A stretch of DNA of 64,000 nucleotides from Desulfovibrio desulfuricans (lineage in GTDB: Bacteria > Desulfobacterota > Desulfovibrionia > Desulfovibrionales > Desulfovibrionaceae). Below the pieces are notes generated by a model, which made no database searches, was not told the origin of the DNA, and saw only the letters and a program-made list of their open reading frames with translations. The DNA is taken from contig SUVB01000012.1 of NCBI GenBank assembly GCA_015062205.1, forward strand, positions 1-64,000, read 5' to 3'. The position numbers and the translations under genes were made by a program. How positions within the stretch are numbered: position 1 is the stretch's first letter; every line of letters starts with the position of its first letter. Of this stretch, positions 36,430 to 46,252 are shown piece by piece.

Positions 36430-37308
36430 CTACAGCAGCTTCTGCGCGCGCAATACGTCCACAAGTTTCTGCTTGGCGGCTTCGCCCATGGGGCAGAGCG
36501 GCAGGCGCATTTCCGCTTCCATCAGGCCCATGAGGCCCAGCGCCGTCTTGACGGGAATGGGGTTGCTTTCAAAGAACAGCGCCTCATGCAGGGGGAAGAG
36601 GCTGTGGTGGATGCGCCGGGCTTCGGCCAGATCCCCCTTGTTGAAGGCGTTGCACATGGCGGCCACGCGTCCCGGCACAATGTTCGAGGTGACGGAGATG
36701 ACGCCCCGGCCGCCCAGCGCCATGAGCGAGAGGGCGGAAAGATCGTCGCCGGAAAGCACGCTGAAGTTCTCGGGGCACTGCTCCAGAATGCGGCTGCCCT
36801 GCGCCATGTCGCCGGTGGCCTCCTTGACGCCCGCGATGTTGGAGAAATCGTGCGCCAGGCGGGCCAGCGTGGCCGGGGCGAGGCTGCACCCGGTGCGGCC
36901 GGGCACATTGTAGGGCACCAGCGGCAGGTCCACGGCTTCGGCGATGGCCTTGAAATGCCGGTACAGTCCCTCCTGCGTGGGCTTGTTGTAGTAGGGGGTG
37001 ATCAGCAGGGCGCCGTCGGCCCCGGCTTTCTGTGCAAAGCGCGCCAGACGGATGGCCTCGGTGGTGTTGTTGGAGCCGGCTCCCGCCAGCACCGGCACGC
37101 GTCCTTTGGCCTGGTCGATGCAAATCTCTATGACGCGTTCATGCTCTTCGTGGGACAGTGTGGCCGATTCGCCGGTAGTGCCGCAGGGCACCAGACCATG
37201 AATTCCTTCGGCGATCTGCCGCTCGATAAACGCTCGATAGCCTTCCTCATCCAGCACATTGTTTTTGAACGGGGTGACAAGCGCCGTCAAAGCACCTGAA
37301 AACTGCAT
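36430..37308 (-). CDS. dapA: 4-hydroxy-tetrahydrodipicolinate synthase
   Basis: 292 residues, the normal length. The substrate-binding loop PCGTTGESATL, the catalytic Tyr region YNVPGRTG and the Schiff-base Lys in GVKEATGD are present. It condenses pyruvate with aspartate semialdehyde in lysine and diaminopimelate synthesis. AGGAG lies eight bases before the ATG. Flanking genes are unrelated, so it is probably a single-gene transcript. Confidence 0.97.
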   Translation of the reverse strand: MQFSGALTALVTPFKNNVLDEEGYRAFIERQIAEGIHGLVPCGTTGESATLSHEEHERVIEICIDQAKGRVPVLAGAGSNNTTEAIRLARFAQKAGADGALLITPYYNKPTQEGLYRHFKAIAEAVDLPLVPYNVPGRTGCSLAPATLARLAHDFSNIAGVKEATGDMAQGSRILEQCPENFSVLSGDDLSALSLMALGGRGVISVTSNIVPGRVAAMCNAFNKGDLAEARRIHHSLFPLHEALFFESNPIPVKTALGLMGLMEAEMRLPLCPMGEAAKQKLVDVLRAQKLL

Positions 37309-37656
37309 GGCAAGCTCCTGTGGACCCTGCGCCGTCGCCGGGGGCGGCGTGGGGCGTATGCCCGGCCGGGCTGCCTTCCGGAAGTCCGGCGAAGCCGGAA
37401 GCGCCGTGGCGGGCTGCTGGCCCTGCCGGCAGCGGACGGCTGCGCAACGCCGCGCATTTTTGCGCTGAGGCCGTTCCGGCAGCTACGTTGCCCCACGGCG
37501 AGGGAAAACGGACAACGGGCAACGACAACAATGAAAACGACGGCAGAAGCGCAACAAGAACCTCTGCTTCAACGCGCACTGCGCATCGAAGTAAAACCAT
37601 TCCCCGGATGCGCGTCATCACCGGCTCACAGGGAACCCCTGCGGGCCGAAGACCGT
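37309..37656. other. 348-base gap between dapA and the HU gene
   Basis: No supported gene. It should hold the dapA promoter and the HU transcript end. A small hairpin TCCGGC-GAA-GCCGGA sits at 37385-37399. I see no clear promoter hexamers or T tract. Confidence 0.4.
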
Positions 37657-37932
37657 CTACTGGTTGATGAATTCTTTCAATTCCTTGCCGGCACGGAAGA
37701 AGGGCAGCCGTTTCGCGGCCACGGCCACGCTTTCGCCGGTTTTGGGGTTGCGGCCGGCGTAGCCTTCATACTCCTTGATTTTGAAGCTTCCAAAGCCGCG
37801 GATCTCAATACGCTCTCCGGAGAGCAGCGATTGTTTCATGGCGTCAAAAAAGGTGTTGACCACCAACGAAGCGTCATCCATGGGAATGTTCGTTTCGTCG
37901 GCCAGCGCCTTGATCAGTTCGCTCTTGTTCAT
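37657..37932 (-). CDS. HU-family DNA-binding protein
   Basis: 91 residues, beginning MNKSELIKALADET and carrying the HU/IHF signature (GERIEIRGFGSFKIKEYEGY, then AGRNPKTGESVAVAAKRLPF). It binds and bends DNA as a dimer. GGAGG spacing favours the second of two adjacent ATGs (37932; the other is 37935). A TTGACA box about 70 bases upstream may be its -35. Confidence 0.95.
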   Translation of the reverse strand: MNKSELIKALADETNIPMDDASLVVNTFFDAMKQSLLSGERIEIRGFGSFKIKEYEGYAGRNPKTGESVAVAAKRLPFFRAGKELKEFINQ

Positions 37933-38010
37933 CATGCCTCCGTGTACGGCGTCGCGCCGCAGAAAGCGGGGGATGCCGTGGGGGTACTCGTGACGCCATC
38001 GTAGCGGAAT

Positions 38011-38040
38011 TTTCTGTCAAGGTAAACTGTTTTACAGAAA
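38011..38040 (-). terminator. AT-rich hairpin after the MinD-like gene
   Basis: TTTCTGT and ACAGAAA flank an inner GTAAA/TTTAC pair directly beyond the stop codon. It may be a weak terminator or an operator for the HU gene, since TTGACA overlaps its distal arm. Confidence 0.4.
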
Positions 38041-38853
38041 TTACTTTTCCGTGGGCAGGGGCTGCAGCACCGGGCGCGGCCCGAGCCAGTCCAGCATGCT
38101 CAGGCGGAGCTGCTGCAGGCGGCCCGCCACGGTGCGAATATCCTGGGCGGCCGTGCTGGACGGGGCGTAACGCAGGAGCGGCTGCTGGCGGCAGACGGCC
38201 TCGGTCAGCTTTCTGTCATTGCGCACATGGCCCAGGAACAGGGGCTCGAAGTGCAGGAAGTGGCGGCACGCGCCGCGCAGTTTTTCAAAGGAGGCCTTGG
38301 CTTCGGCCGCGGATGACGCCTGGTTGACCAGCACCATGAAGTCGCGCAGGCCGTAGCGGTTGTTGAGCACCTTGATCAGGGCGTAGCTGTCCGTCAGGGA
38401 GGTCGGCTCAGGCGTGATGAGCACCACGCGCACGGAGGCCAGGGCTGCGAAAGTCTGCACCGTGCCGGAAATGCCGGCGCCGAGATCCATGAACACATAG
38501 TCGTAATTGTGCAGCACGGGCTCCAGGCGCGAGAGCAGGAGGTCGCGCATGTCCGGCTGCAACTCCGTCAGTTCCGGCACGCCCGAAGCGGCGGGCAGCA
38601 CGTCAAAGCCCTCGCTCTCGACCCTGTACAGCACATCGCCGATGCCGGCCTCGCCCAGCAGGGCGGTCTGCAGGTTGCCCTCGGGAGTGATGCCCAGCAG
38701 CACGTCCAGGTTGGCCAGACCGAGGTCACAGTCCATAAGCAATGCCTTGAAGTCCGCATCCCGCAGGGCACAGGCCAGGTTGAGCGTCATGTTCGTCTTG
38801 CCCACGCCGCCCTTGCCGCTCAACAGGGCGACACTCAGAGTTGTGTTCACCAT
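38041..38853 (-). CDS. MinD/FlhG-type ParA ATPase
   Basis: 270 residues. The deviant Walker A SGKGGVGKTN (about 12-21), switch I/A' region LLMDCDLGLANLDVLLG and Walker B YDYVFMDLGAGISG are intact. FlhG/MinD-like ATPases position flagella or division machinery, or act as regulators. The C-terminal part lacks an obvious amphipathic membrane helix. Its start overlaps the stop of the degenerate GGDEF gene (ATGA), so the two are translationally coupled and may act together. Confidence 0.88.
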   Translation of the reverse strand: MVNTTLSVALLSGKGGVGKTNMTLNLACALRDADFKALLMDCDLGLANLDVLLGITPEGNLQTALLGEAGIGDVLYRVESEGFDVLPAASGVPELTELQPDMRDLLLSRLEPVLHNYDYVFMDLGAGISGTVQTFAALASVRVVLITPEPTSLTDSYALIKVLNNRYGLRDFMVLVNQASSAAEAKASFEKLRGACRHFLHFEPLFLGHVRNDRKLTEAVCRQQPLLRYAPSSTAAQDIRTVAGRLQQLRLSMLDWLGPRPVLQPLPTEK

Positions 38854-39683
38854 CAGTTGCTCCCGAAAAAGAGGAATCGTTTTTCACTGGAATGCACAAG
38901 CGTGGTCCGCTTATCCAGGGCCTCGCCGCCCGCTATGGAAATATGCCCCTGCCGCTGCGCGAGGGCTTCGCGCAGGGCGTGTTCACACTGCTGGAGCAGC
39001 AAGGACGGTGAGGGGCGTTCGTGCGGGTCCGCGCAGACGATGCCCACGGCGCAGGCAGGCGGAACGGCGTTGCGCCCCCCGCGGGCGTTGCAGAGCGTTG
39101 CCGCCAGCGCCGCGAATTTTTTTTGCACGTCTTCCGCCATGAGCCGGGCATGCAGCAGCCCCACGCCGGGCAACAGCAGCACATAGCGTCCCGGCCCGGT
39201 ATTGCCGAGGCTGTCGCATTCTTCCCGGCATTGCGTGAGGCAGGTGAACAGGCCGGCGTCCAGCGCGTCAAGGGTTTTTGGGGGCAGCTGCCGGGCGAGT
39301 TCCTCCCGCCCCAGCAGGGTAGCTTCCATGAGGGCGAGTTCGCCTCCGGTGCGGGCCAGGCGCAGCAGTTCCCGTTGAATCTGCGCGGCAACCAGCTCGT
39401 TCAGCAGCAGATGCGCCAGATGCGCGCCGTCGTCCGCCGCGCCCGCGTCCTCCGGCTCGGAAAGCAGGGCCGGCCCCACGGGCAGCGCGCACCAGCGGCC
39501 GGAAAGATTGTTCCTGCTGAATTCACGCCAGCGGCCCAGATCCATGCCGGGCAGCAGACGCGCCACCAGCACGGCATCCCTGTCCTTGCCCTTTCTGCCC
39601 CTGCCCCCGGCCGTCGCGCCGCTCATGCGCTGGAAGGCGAGCAGCTCGTCGGTGAGGGCGTTGAATTCAGTGTTGTTGCTCAT
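38853..39683 (-). CDS. Degenerate GGDEF-like protein coupled to the MinD-like ATPase
   Basis: 276 residues, no signal peptide. The fold is suggested by the helix AQIQRELLRLARTGGELALM (the DxLTGLxNR-equivalent strand follows as EATLLGREELARQL), the hairpin GNTGPGRYVLLLPGVG in place of GGDEF, and the late strand PACAVGIVCAD with a closing helix LLLQQCEHALREA. The catalytic residues are missing. It overlaps the end of prfB by 17 bases and the MinD-like gene by 3. Possible nucleotide sensor or partner of the ATPase; this is inference. Confidence 0.65.
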   Translation of the reverse strand: MSNNTEFNALTDELLAFQRMSGATAGGRGRKGKDRDAVLVARLLPGMDLGRWREFSRNNLSGRWCALPVGPALLSEPEDAGAADDGAHLAHLLLNELVAAQIQRELLRLARTGGELALMEATLLGREELARQLPPKTLDALDAGLFTCLTQCREECDSLGNTGPGRYVLLLPGVGLLHARLMAEDVQKKFAALAATLCNARGGRNAVPPACAVGIVCADPHERPSPSLLLQQCEHALREALAQRQGHISIAGGEALDKRTTLVHSSEKRFLFFGSN

Positions 39684-40780
39684 GGCGGTACAAGAGGTAA
39701 TCGTGCTGGAACACATCGATCTGACCGTCCAGCACGCCGTCCACGTCACCCGCTTCCGTGCCGGTGCGGTGGTCCTTGACCAGACGGTAGGGCTGCAGGG
39801 TGTAGGTGCGTATCTGGCTGCCGAAGGCTATGGCGTCCTTGCCGGCGTACTCGGCCTGGCGCTCGGCCTCGCGCTTCTGCACTTCCAGATTGTAGAGGCG
39901 CGCGCGCAGCACGCGCATGGCCGAATCCTTGTTGTGGTGCTGGGAGCGTTCGTTCTGGCACTGGACGGAAATGCCCGTGGGCAGGTGGGTGACGCGCACG
40001 GCCGAACTTGTGGTGTTGACGCCCTGCCCGCCGGGGCCGCTGGAGCGGAAAATATCCACCCGTATGTCCGATTCCTTGATGTCCAGCTTGATGTCGTTGC
40101 CCGCGTCGGGGATGACGTCCACAGAGGCAAAGGACGTGTGGCGGCGGCCCGAGGCGTCGAAGGGCGAAATGCGGATCAGCCGGTGGATGCCTTTCTCGCT
40201 CTTCAGAAAGCCGTAGGCGTGCGGCCCGGCAATGCGCAGGGTGACGCTCTTGAGGCCCGCCTCGTCGCCGGGCAGGTAGTCCAACTCTTCCGTGGCGTAG
40301 CCGCGCCGCGCCGCCCAGCGCGTGTACATGCGCAGGAGCATCTCGGCCCAGTCCTGCGATTCGGTGCCGCCCGCGCCGGGGTGGATTTCAAGGATGGCGT
40401 CCTGATTGTCCTCCTCGGCCGAGAGGAGCATGACAAGTTCGGTCTCGTCCAGCAGGGCGGCCAGCGCCTGCCGCTGCTCGTCAAGGGATTCCAAGGCCTC
40501 CGGTTCTTCGCTTTCCGCAGCAAGTTCCAGCCATTCGAGCATGTCGTCACGGCAGGTCTTGAGGCGCAGCAGGCGCTCCACCTCATCCTCAAGGCGGCGT
40601 TTCTCCTGCAGGACGGGGGTGAGCGCCTCGGGTTTGTCCCACGCGCCGGGGCGGGAAAGTTCCTTTTCTATCTCCTGGAGGCGTTGTTGGCCGGCCGCGA
40701 CGTCAAAGACGCCTCCAGAGGACGTCAAAACGTTGGGCGAGGGACTGGCAGGCGGCGCGCAGGTCACTAAGTTGCAGCAT
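39667..40780 (-). CDS. prfB: Peptide chain release factor 2 (programmed +1 frameshift)
   Basis: Translation starts at 40780 (MLQLSDLRAACQSLAQRFDV), meets UGA at 40703-40705 after 25 codons, and must shift +1 to continue in the long frame to 39667, giving about 370 residues. The main frame has the GGQ motif (SSGPGGQGVN) and a long RF-2 body. RF2 releases peptides at UAA and UGA; the in-frame UGA lets it control its own synthesis. It starts 6 bases after the lnt stop and overlaps the degenerate GGDEF gene. Confidence 0.96.
40702..40717 (-). other. RF2 frameshift site
   Basis: Minus strand TGGAGGCGTCTTTGAC: the slippery CTT, the UGA stop with following C, and a Shine-Dalgarno-like GGAGG three bases upstream, matching the arrangement known from E. 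coli prfB. Confidence 0.95.
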
Positions 40781-40785
40781 GGCGA

Positions 40786-42381
40786 TTATGAGGTTGAGGG
40801 TGAGCGCCGTGCGGCGCGCAGGCCGCCGGAAGTGAGCAGCAGTGCGCCCGCAAGCGCCAGTGCCGCCGCAAACGGCAACCACGGGGCGCAGCGGTGGTAC
40901 AGGCTGGGCGCGGCCTGCAGCGCGGCCCGGCCCCACAGGGCCTGCGCCCTGAACTGCCCGCCGCGCAGCACCGGGCGCCCGCGCGTATCCACCACGGCCG
41001 AAATGCCCGTGTTGGTGCCGCGCAGAATCCAGCGGTTCTGCTCAAGTGCACGCAACGTTGTCAGATACAGGTGCTGACGCGCCGCCGGCGTCATGCCGAA
41101 CCAGCCGTCATTGCTGATATCCACAAGGATATTGGCGCCTTCTGTCACGCGCTGCTGTGCAAGCCATGGGAAGATTCCTTCATAACAGATGAGTACGCCG
41201 AGGGCAAGGTCGCCCTGCCGCAGGGGCGCGGCGGACGTGCCCTCGCTGTACACGCCCACGCCCTGCAGGAGCGCTTCGAGAAAATCCCAGTTGAGCCACT
41301 CCGGCAGATATTCGCCGAAGGGCACAAGATGTTCCTTGTCATAGCGCCCTGCGGTCTTCCCTTCCGGGCCCAGCAAAAAGGCGCGGTTGTAGATGCGCGG
41401 TTCCGCGCGGCCGGGGACAGGCTCCATGCCGGGAGCGCCCAGCAGCAGAAGGCCGCCGTTGCGGGCGGCCAGCGCGCGGATGCGGGGCGTGTGCAGCCGT
41501 TCCTCTTCAAAAAAGAAGGGCATGGCCGTTTCCGGCCAGAGGATGAGCGGTTTCTTGTCCGGCCGGGCGGCCAGCGCCCGCTCAGTGAGGGTCAGGTAGA
41601 GGTCCACGGTCCGGCGCTGGAAGGCGGGCAGCCATTTTTGGTTCTGGTCTACATTGCCTTCCACAAAGAGCACGTCCAGCGCGTCGGGACCGGCAGGGTC
41701 GGCTGCGGCGGGCAGCGCGGCCAGCTGCCGCCCCCCGTAGCCGAGCAGCGCCAGCGTGAGCAGCAGCCCGGCGGCAAGACTGGAGCGCCCGCGCCGTCCT
41801 GCATGGACGCCGAGGCCGCAGAGCAGAACCGTTGTGGTCCAGACTCCGGCCAGGGCATAGCCGCCCAGTGTGTCCGCCGCCTGCACCAGCAGGGGCCATG
41901 CGGCCAGCGCCCCGGCGACCGTGAGCCAGGGGAAGCCCAGGAGGCGCGCCCCGGCTTCTTCCAGCAGATACCAGCAAAGGCCCAGCAGCACGGCCTGCGC
42001 CCAGACGGGGCGCTCGCGCCAGGCCTGCGCCGCCGCCGCGAAGAGCCCTCCGGCGAAGGTGATGCAGGCGGTGATGAACAGGGCGCAGGCCACGGCGGGC
42101 AACCAGGGCAGGCCGCCCACAGCGTGCACGGGCAGGGCCAGCCAGTACAGGGCGGCCAGACCGCCGGCCATGGAGCAGAGCCAGCCCTCGCGCAATGCGG
42201 CCATGCGGCTCAGAGCAGCGCGCCCCAGCAGGGCAAGCCCCAGCGGCCAGAGCAGAACCAGGGGCGGCAGTTGCAGCGCGTCATTGGGAAACCCCAGCCA
42301 GATGCCCGCAGCGACGGCGAACTGCAGCGCCGCGCGGTGGAGCGGAGGAGGCGTCTGCGCGCCTGCGGAATGGATTGTCAT
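40786..42381 (-). CDS. lnt: Apolipoprotein N-acyltransferase
   Basis: 531 residues. Multiple N-terminal membrane segments are followed by a nitrilase-like periplasmic domain with the catalytic Glu (LWPETAMPF), Lys (YDKEHLVPFGEYLP) and Cys (GVLICYEGIFPWL). Lnt adds the third acyl chain to lipoproteins. It overlaps the CorC-like gene by 4 bases, a pairing found across proteobacteria. Confidence 0.94.
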   Translation of the reverse strand: MTIHSAGAQTPPPLHRAALQFAVAAGIWLGFPNDALQLPPLVLLWPLGLALLGRAALSRMAALREGWLCSMAGGLAALYWLALPVHAVGGLPWLPAVACALFITACITFAGGLFAAAAQAWRERPVWAQAVLLGLCWYLLEEAGARLLGFPWLTVAGALAAWPLLVQAADTLGGYALAGVWTTTVLLCGLGVHAGRRGRSSLAAGLLLTLALLGYGGRQLAALPAAADPAGPDALDVLFVEGNVDQNQKWLPAFQRRTVDLYLTLTERALAARPDKKPLILWPETAMPFFFEEERLHTPRIRALAARNGGLLLLGAPGMEPVPGRAEPRIYNRAFLLGPEGKTAGRYDKEHLVPFGEYLPEWLNWDFLEALLQGVGVYSEGTSAAPLRQGDLALGVLICYEGIFPWLAQQRVTEGANILVDISNDGWFGMTPAARQHLYLTTLRALEQNRWILRGTNTGISAVVDTRGRPVLRGGQFRAQALWGRAALQAAPSLYHRCAPWLPFAAALALAGALLLTSGGLRAARRSPSTS

Positions 42382-43259
42382 GCCCCGGCTGCGGCTTCTT
42401 CCGCCGTCCGGGCGGCTGCGTCGCCGTCGCTTGCCGGTTCCATGCGCAGGCGATGGATGAGCTTGCGGTCGGCGGACAGCACGGTGAACACCCGGCCGTC
42501 CAGGGTGAACCTTTCGCCCTGTTCCGGCACATGGCCCGCCTCCATGCTCAGATAGCCGCCGATGGTGTCCACCTCGTCCGACGACAGGTTGACGCCCAGT
42601 TCCTCCAGGTCTTCCAGCATGGCCCGGCCGGTGAGTTCGTAAACGCCGTCTCCCAGGGGGCGGATGTCCTCCTCGCGGGGGGCGTCGTGCTCGTCCTCAA
42701 TGTCGCCCACGATTTCCTCAAGCACATCCTCAATGGTGATGAGGCCGGAAGTGCCGCCGTATTCGTCCAGAGCGATGGCGATATGCTGCTTGCTGGCGCG
42801 AAATTCCTGCAACAGCGTGCGGATGGATTTGGTTTCCGGCACAAAGAAGGGCTCGCGCATGACGGAAGCCGTCGAGGGCGCGTCGCCCTCGTGGTCCAGC
42901 AGGCTGCTGAGCACGTCCTTGGCGTGGAGGATGCCCACGATGTTGTCGCGCGTGTCCTTGTAGACAGGAATGCGCGAATGGCCCGAGCGCACGATGACGC
43001 GGGCCACCTCTTTCAGAGGCATCTCGTCGGGAACGCAGTCAATGTCGGTGCGGGGGGTCATGGTGTCCTGCACCTGCAGTCCGTCGAAACGCAGGATGCC
43101 CAGCAGCATGGATTCCTCGTCGGGTTCCACCTCTCCTTCGGCCCTGGCCTCGACAATGGCCTTTTCAAGGGATTCCTGGTCGTCGTGCCCGAACAGTCTG
43201 CCCAGGCGCGACCAGATGGTACTGTGACCTTCTGTGCCGTCGTCCAAAATAACCTCCAA
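42378..43259 (-). CDS. CBS-pair CorC/HlyC family protein
   Basis: 293 residues. Two CBS domains (QDTMTPRTDIDCVPDEMPLK, RVIVRSGHSRIPVYKDTRDN and the second from about residue 125) are followed by the CorC_HlyC transporter-associated domain (TIGGYLSMEAGHVPEQGERF). It lacks the membrane domain of larger relatives, so it is the soluble CorC type, linked to magnesium/cobalt handling. It is translationally coupled with lnt. Confidence 0.92.
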   Translation of the reverse strand: MEVILDDGTEGHSTIWSRLGRLFGHDDQESLEKAIVEARAEGEVEPDEESMLLGILRFDGLQVQDTMTPRTDIDCVPDEMPLKEVARVIVRSGHSRIPVYKDTRDNIVGILHAKDVLSSLLDHEGDAPSTASVMREPFFVPETKSIRTLLQEFRASKQHIAIALDEYGGTSGLITIEDVLEEIVGDIEDEHDAPREEDIRPLGDGVYELTGRAMLEDLEELGVNLSSDEVDTIGGYLSMEAGHVPEQGERFTLDGRVFTVLSADRKLIHRLRMEPASDGDAAARTAEEAAAGA

Positions 43260-43364
43260 GGTTGGCGTTGCGAAATGCGGCGGCAGGGGGAACCTGCGCC
43301 GCTCCCTCAGGGCAGGCAGGGGTGCGGCCCGCGCTTCCGGATGGCACCGGCGCAGCCGTTGCTC

Positions 43365-44291
43365 CTACAGCAGCCTGCGCTGTTCCCTGTCCACCTGCAT
43401 GACCCATTGCGTGATGGGCGAAACGCCGCTGTCCTGTTTGCTGTGAAACCAGTGGATTTCCGATTTGCCGTGCTCCAGCACGGCCCAGTTGGTGAACTGC
43501 ATGCCCAGCACCAGCGTCGAGGGCTCCTGCGTCACGCGCACATTGAGCACCTCGCAGGTGCACCAGAATGTGACCATGCGGCTGTCCTTGCCCATGTGGT
43601 ACACGATGAGACAAAGTACCTGCGAACCCTGCTCAAGGTCAACCGGCCTGCTGTCCGGATCCGGCAGGGGAAAGCGAAGGGCCACGCCCGTGCCGGAAAT
43701 GTCCGCCACCTGCATGGTTTCCTTGCCCGTGCCGTACTTGTAGTGCAGCAGGGGGCGGCCGATCTCCGACGTGTCACGGGGAGGGGGCTTGCCGGCGGGC
43801 AACTCCCACAGGCCAATGACGCGCACCGTCTCCTTGGGAGGGTTGACGCGGAAGAACTGGCGTTTTTGGCCGGTGCTGATGTCCGTGGGAAAATCCAGCG
43901 TCACGCGCGATTTTTCGATGTTGCCCTGCACGCGCCGGACCGTGGAGGAAAACTTGTAAAATCCGAAGCCGTCCGCCGAGCGGATGCGGAAAAAAACCTC
44001 CACCTCCTCGCCGACCAACTCGGGAGACACGTAGGAGAGGATTTCCAGTTCAAGCGCGCCGTCGGTCGAAGCCAGCATGCCGGACAGGGCGTTGTGTTTG
44101 GCGCTCTTGTGTTTCACGCTGACGTCGAACAGTTCATTCTGGGCCTGGGCGGATTCGAGCAGCTCGCGGATGATGGCGGCCCGTTTTCTCGCAGCACGCG
44201 TGTACTGCAGGTGCTGGCGAATGATGAAAAACAGGACGCAAAGCGCCGTCAGAGCTACGGCGATGATGATGAACAGTTGCGTGTCCGTCAT
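43365..44291 (-). CDS. Membrane-anchored PilZ-domain protein
   Basis: 308 residues. One N-terminal membrane helix ([19 protein letters not shown]) leads into a YcgR-like N domain (about 60-150) and a PilZ domain with the cyclic-di-GMP motifs RxxxR (KRQFFRV) and DxSxxG ([13 protein letters not shown]). It should sense cyclic-di-GMP at the membrane. Possible roles include flagellar braking or envelope functions. It overlaps the mnmG start region by 4 bases at 44288-44291. Confidence 0.88.
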   Translation of the reverse strand: MTDTQLFIIIAVALTALCVLFFIIRQHLQYTRAARKRAAIIRELLESAQAQNELFDVSVKHKSAKHNALSGMLASTDGALELEILSYVSPELVGEEVEVFFRIRSADGFGFYKFSSTVRRVQGNIEKSRVTLDFPTDISTGQKRQFFRVNPPKETVRVIGLWELPAGKPPPRDTSEIGRPLLHYKYGTGKETMQVADISGTGVALRFPLPDPDSRPVDLEQGSQVLCLIVYHMGKDSRMVTFWCTCEVLNVRVTQEPSTLVLGMQFTNWAVLEHGKSEIHWFHSKQDSGVSPITQWVMQVDREQRRLL

Positions 44292-46252
44292 GGTTCTATC
44301 GGCGTATGATGGTTTGCGCGGTCATGCCTGGCGGCATCCGCGCGTTCAGGACCTTTTCCCGGTCGCAACAACCCAAGTTTGTGGAGATGTATCTCCAGAC
44401 AGGCGACTGCAGCGGGCGTCACGCCCGAAATGCGTCCGGCCTGGGCAAGATTGCCCGGACGCACGCGGCCAAGTTTCTCCACGACCTCAAGAGACAGCCC
44501 CGATATCTTTGCATAATCAAGGTCCGGGGGCAAGGGGGTTGCCTCGAATCGGGCCGAGCGGGCGACAAGCTCCCGCTGGCGGGCGAGATAGCCTGCGTAC
44601 CTGATTTCCGTCTGCACGCTTTCGGCGGCGCTGCCCGCCAGGCGGCGGGCCTCGGCGAAACTGTCTCCGGCCGCCGCGCCGCCTTCCCCGTCGCGCAGCA
44701 GGCGTTCCAGCGCGTCCATGTCCACATCGGGCCGCCGCAGCGCTTCGGTCAGCGTGCCGCCCGCAGGCGGACGGCCGTCCGCCGCGCCGCCCGCGGCGCG
44801 GGGAATGCGCTGCTCATCCAGAAAGGTTCGGAAGCGCGCGGCGGCTTCCCGGCGTTTGCAAAAGGCGCGCCAGTGGGCGTCATCCACGAGGCCCAGCTCG
44901 CGTCCCAGCGGAGTGAGGCGGGCATCGGCATTGTCTTCGCGCAGCAGCAGGCGATGCTCCGCGCGCGAGGTGAACATGCGGTAGGGTTCCTCGGTGCCCA
45001 GCGTCACCAGATCGTCCGCCAGCACGGCCATATAGGCCTGGTCGCGCCCCGGCGTGAACGGCGCGCGGCCGCGCAGGGCGCAGGAAATGTTCAGCGCGGC
45101 CCACAGGCCCTGCGCCGCCGCCTCCTCATAGCCGGAAGTGCCGTTGATCTGCCCAGCCAGCCAGAGGCCGGGCACGATTTTGCTCTCCAGCGTGAGGCGC
45201 AGCTGAATGGGGTCGCTGTAATCGTATTCAATGGCATAGCCGGGGCGCAGCATGACGGCCTGCTCCAGGCCGGGAATGGCGTGCACCATGGCAAGCTGTA
45301 CGTCCAGCGGCAGGCTGGTGGGAATGCCGTTGCAGTAGACTTCCTGGCTGTGCAGGCCTTCCGGCTCCAGAAAAATCTGGTGCCGTTCCCTCTGGGGAAA
45401 GCGGGCCACCTTGTCTTCAATGGAGGGGCAGTAGCGCGCGCCCGTGCCCTTGATGACGCCCGTGAACAGGGGAGAGCGGTCGAAGCCGCCCCGGATGATT
45501 TCGTGCGCGCGCTCGTTGGTCCACGTAATGTGGCAGGAAACCTGCGGCAGCACAGGCCCCGGCCCTCGGAAGCTGAAGCCGGGCGGGGGCGTGTCGCCGG
45601 GCTGTTCTTCCAGCCGGGAGTAGTCGATGGACGATTTGAGCAGACGCGGCGTGGTGCCGGTTTTCAGGCGGCCCAGCCTGAGGCCCAGGGAGCGCAGGCT
45701 GTCCGAAAGGCCCCGGGCGGGGGCGTCGCCCAGGCGGCCGCCGGGCAAATGGGTCAGGCCCATGTGCATGAGCCCGTTCAGGAAGGTGCCGGTGGTCAGC
45801 AGCACATGCCGCGCGGCGAAATGCAGGCCCTGCGCCGTGCGCACGCCTGCGGCGCGGCCGCCTTCGGTGACGATGGACGTGGCCTCGTCCTGCCAGAGAC
45901 GCAGGCCCGGCGTCGTATACAATGTGGCCTTGAGCGCGCGCTGGTAAGCCTCGCGGTCCATCTGGGCGCGTGTGGCGCGCACGGCCGGGCCCTTGCTCAT
46001 GTTCAGCACGCGGAACTGGATGCCCGCCGCGTCGGCCCACAGGCCCATCATGCCGCCCAGGGCGTCGATCTCGCGCACCATGTGGCCTTTGGCCAGCCCG
46101 CCGATGGCGGGATTGCACGAGAGGTAGCCCAGCCTGTCCAGATTCCCGCTGATGCACAGCACGCTGTGCCCCAGCTTGGCCAGGGCCACGGCGGCCTCGC
46201 TGCCGGCGTGCCCGCCGCCGACGACAATGCAGTCAACGACGGCGTCAGGCAT
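44288..46252 (-). CDS. mnmG: tRNA uridine-5-carboxymethylaminomethyl modification enzyme MnmG
   Basis: 654 residues, near the standard length. FAD-binding N-terminus [20 protein letters not shown], the GidA signature [20 protein letters not shown], and [19 protein letters not shown]. With MnmE it modifies U34 of several tRNAs. The first 8 bases overlap the M20 peptidase stop, so these genes form one run; mnmA, which works on the same wobble base, is 31 kb away. Confidence 0.96.
   Translation of the reverse strand: MPDAVVDCIVVGGGHAGSEAAVALAKLGHSVLCISGNLDRLGYLSCNPAIGGLAKGHMVREIDALGGMMGLWADAAGIQFRVLNMSKGPAVRATRAQMDREAYQRALKATLYTTPGLRLWQDEATSIVTEGGRAAGVRTAQGLHFAARHVLLTTGTFLNGLMHMGLTHLPGGRLGDAPARGLSDSLRSLGLRLGRLKTGTTPRLLKSSIDYSRLEEQPGDTPPPGFSFRGPGPVLPQVSCHITWTNERAHEIIRGGFDRSPLFTGVIKGTGARYCPSIEDKVARFPQRERHQIFLEPEGLHSQEVYCNGIPTSLPLDVQLAMVHAIPGLEQAVMLRPGYAIEYDYSDPIQLRLTLESKIVPGLWLAGQINGTSGYEEAAAQGLWAALNISCALRGRAPFTPGRDQAYMAVLADDLVTLGTEEPYRMFTSRAEHRLLLREDNADARLTPLGRELGLVDDAHWRAFCKRREAAARFRTFLDEQRIPRAAGGAADGRPPAGGTLTEALRRPDVDMDALERLLRDGEGGAAAGDSFAEARRLAGSAAESVQTEIRYAGYLARQRELVARSARFEATPLPPDLDYAKISGLSLEVVEKLGRVRPGNLAQAGRISGVTPAAVACLEIHLHKLGLLRPGKGPERADAARHDRANHHTPIEP

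Noticed and set aside
40703-40705. Stop codon suggesting a prfB pseudogene
   Set aside because: It is the programmed RF2 frameshift site with all its elements.
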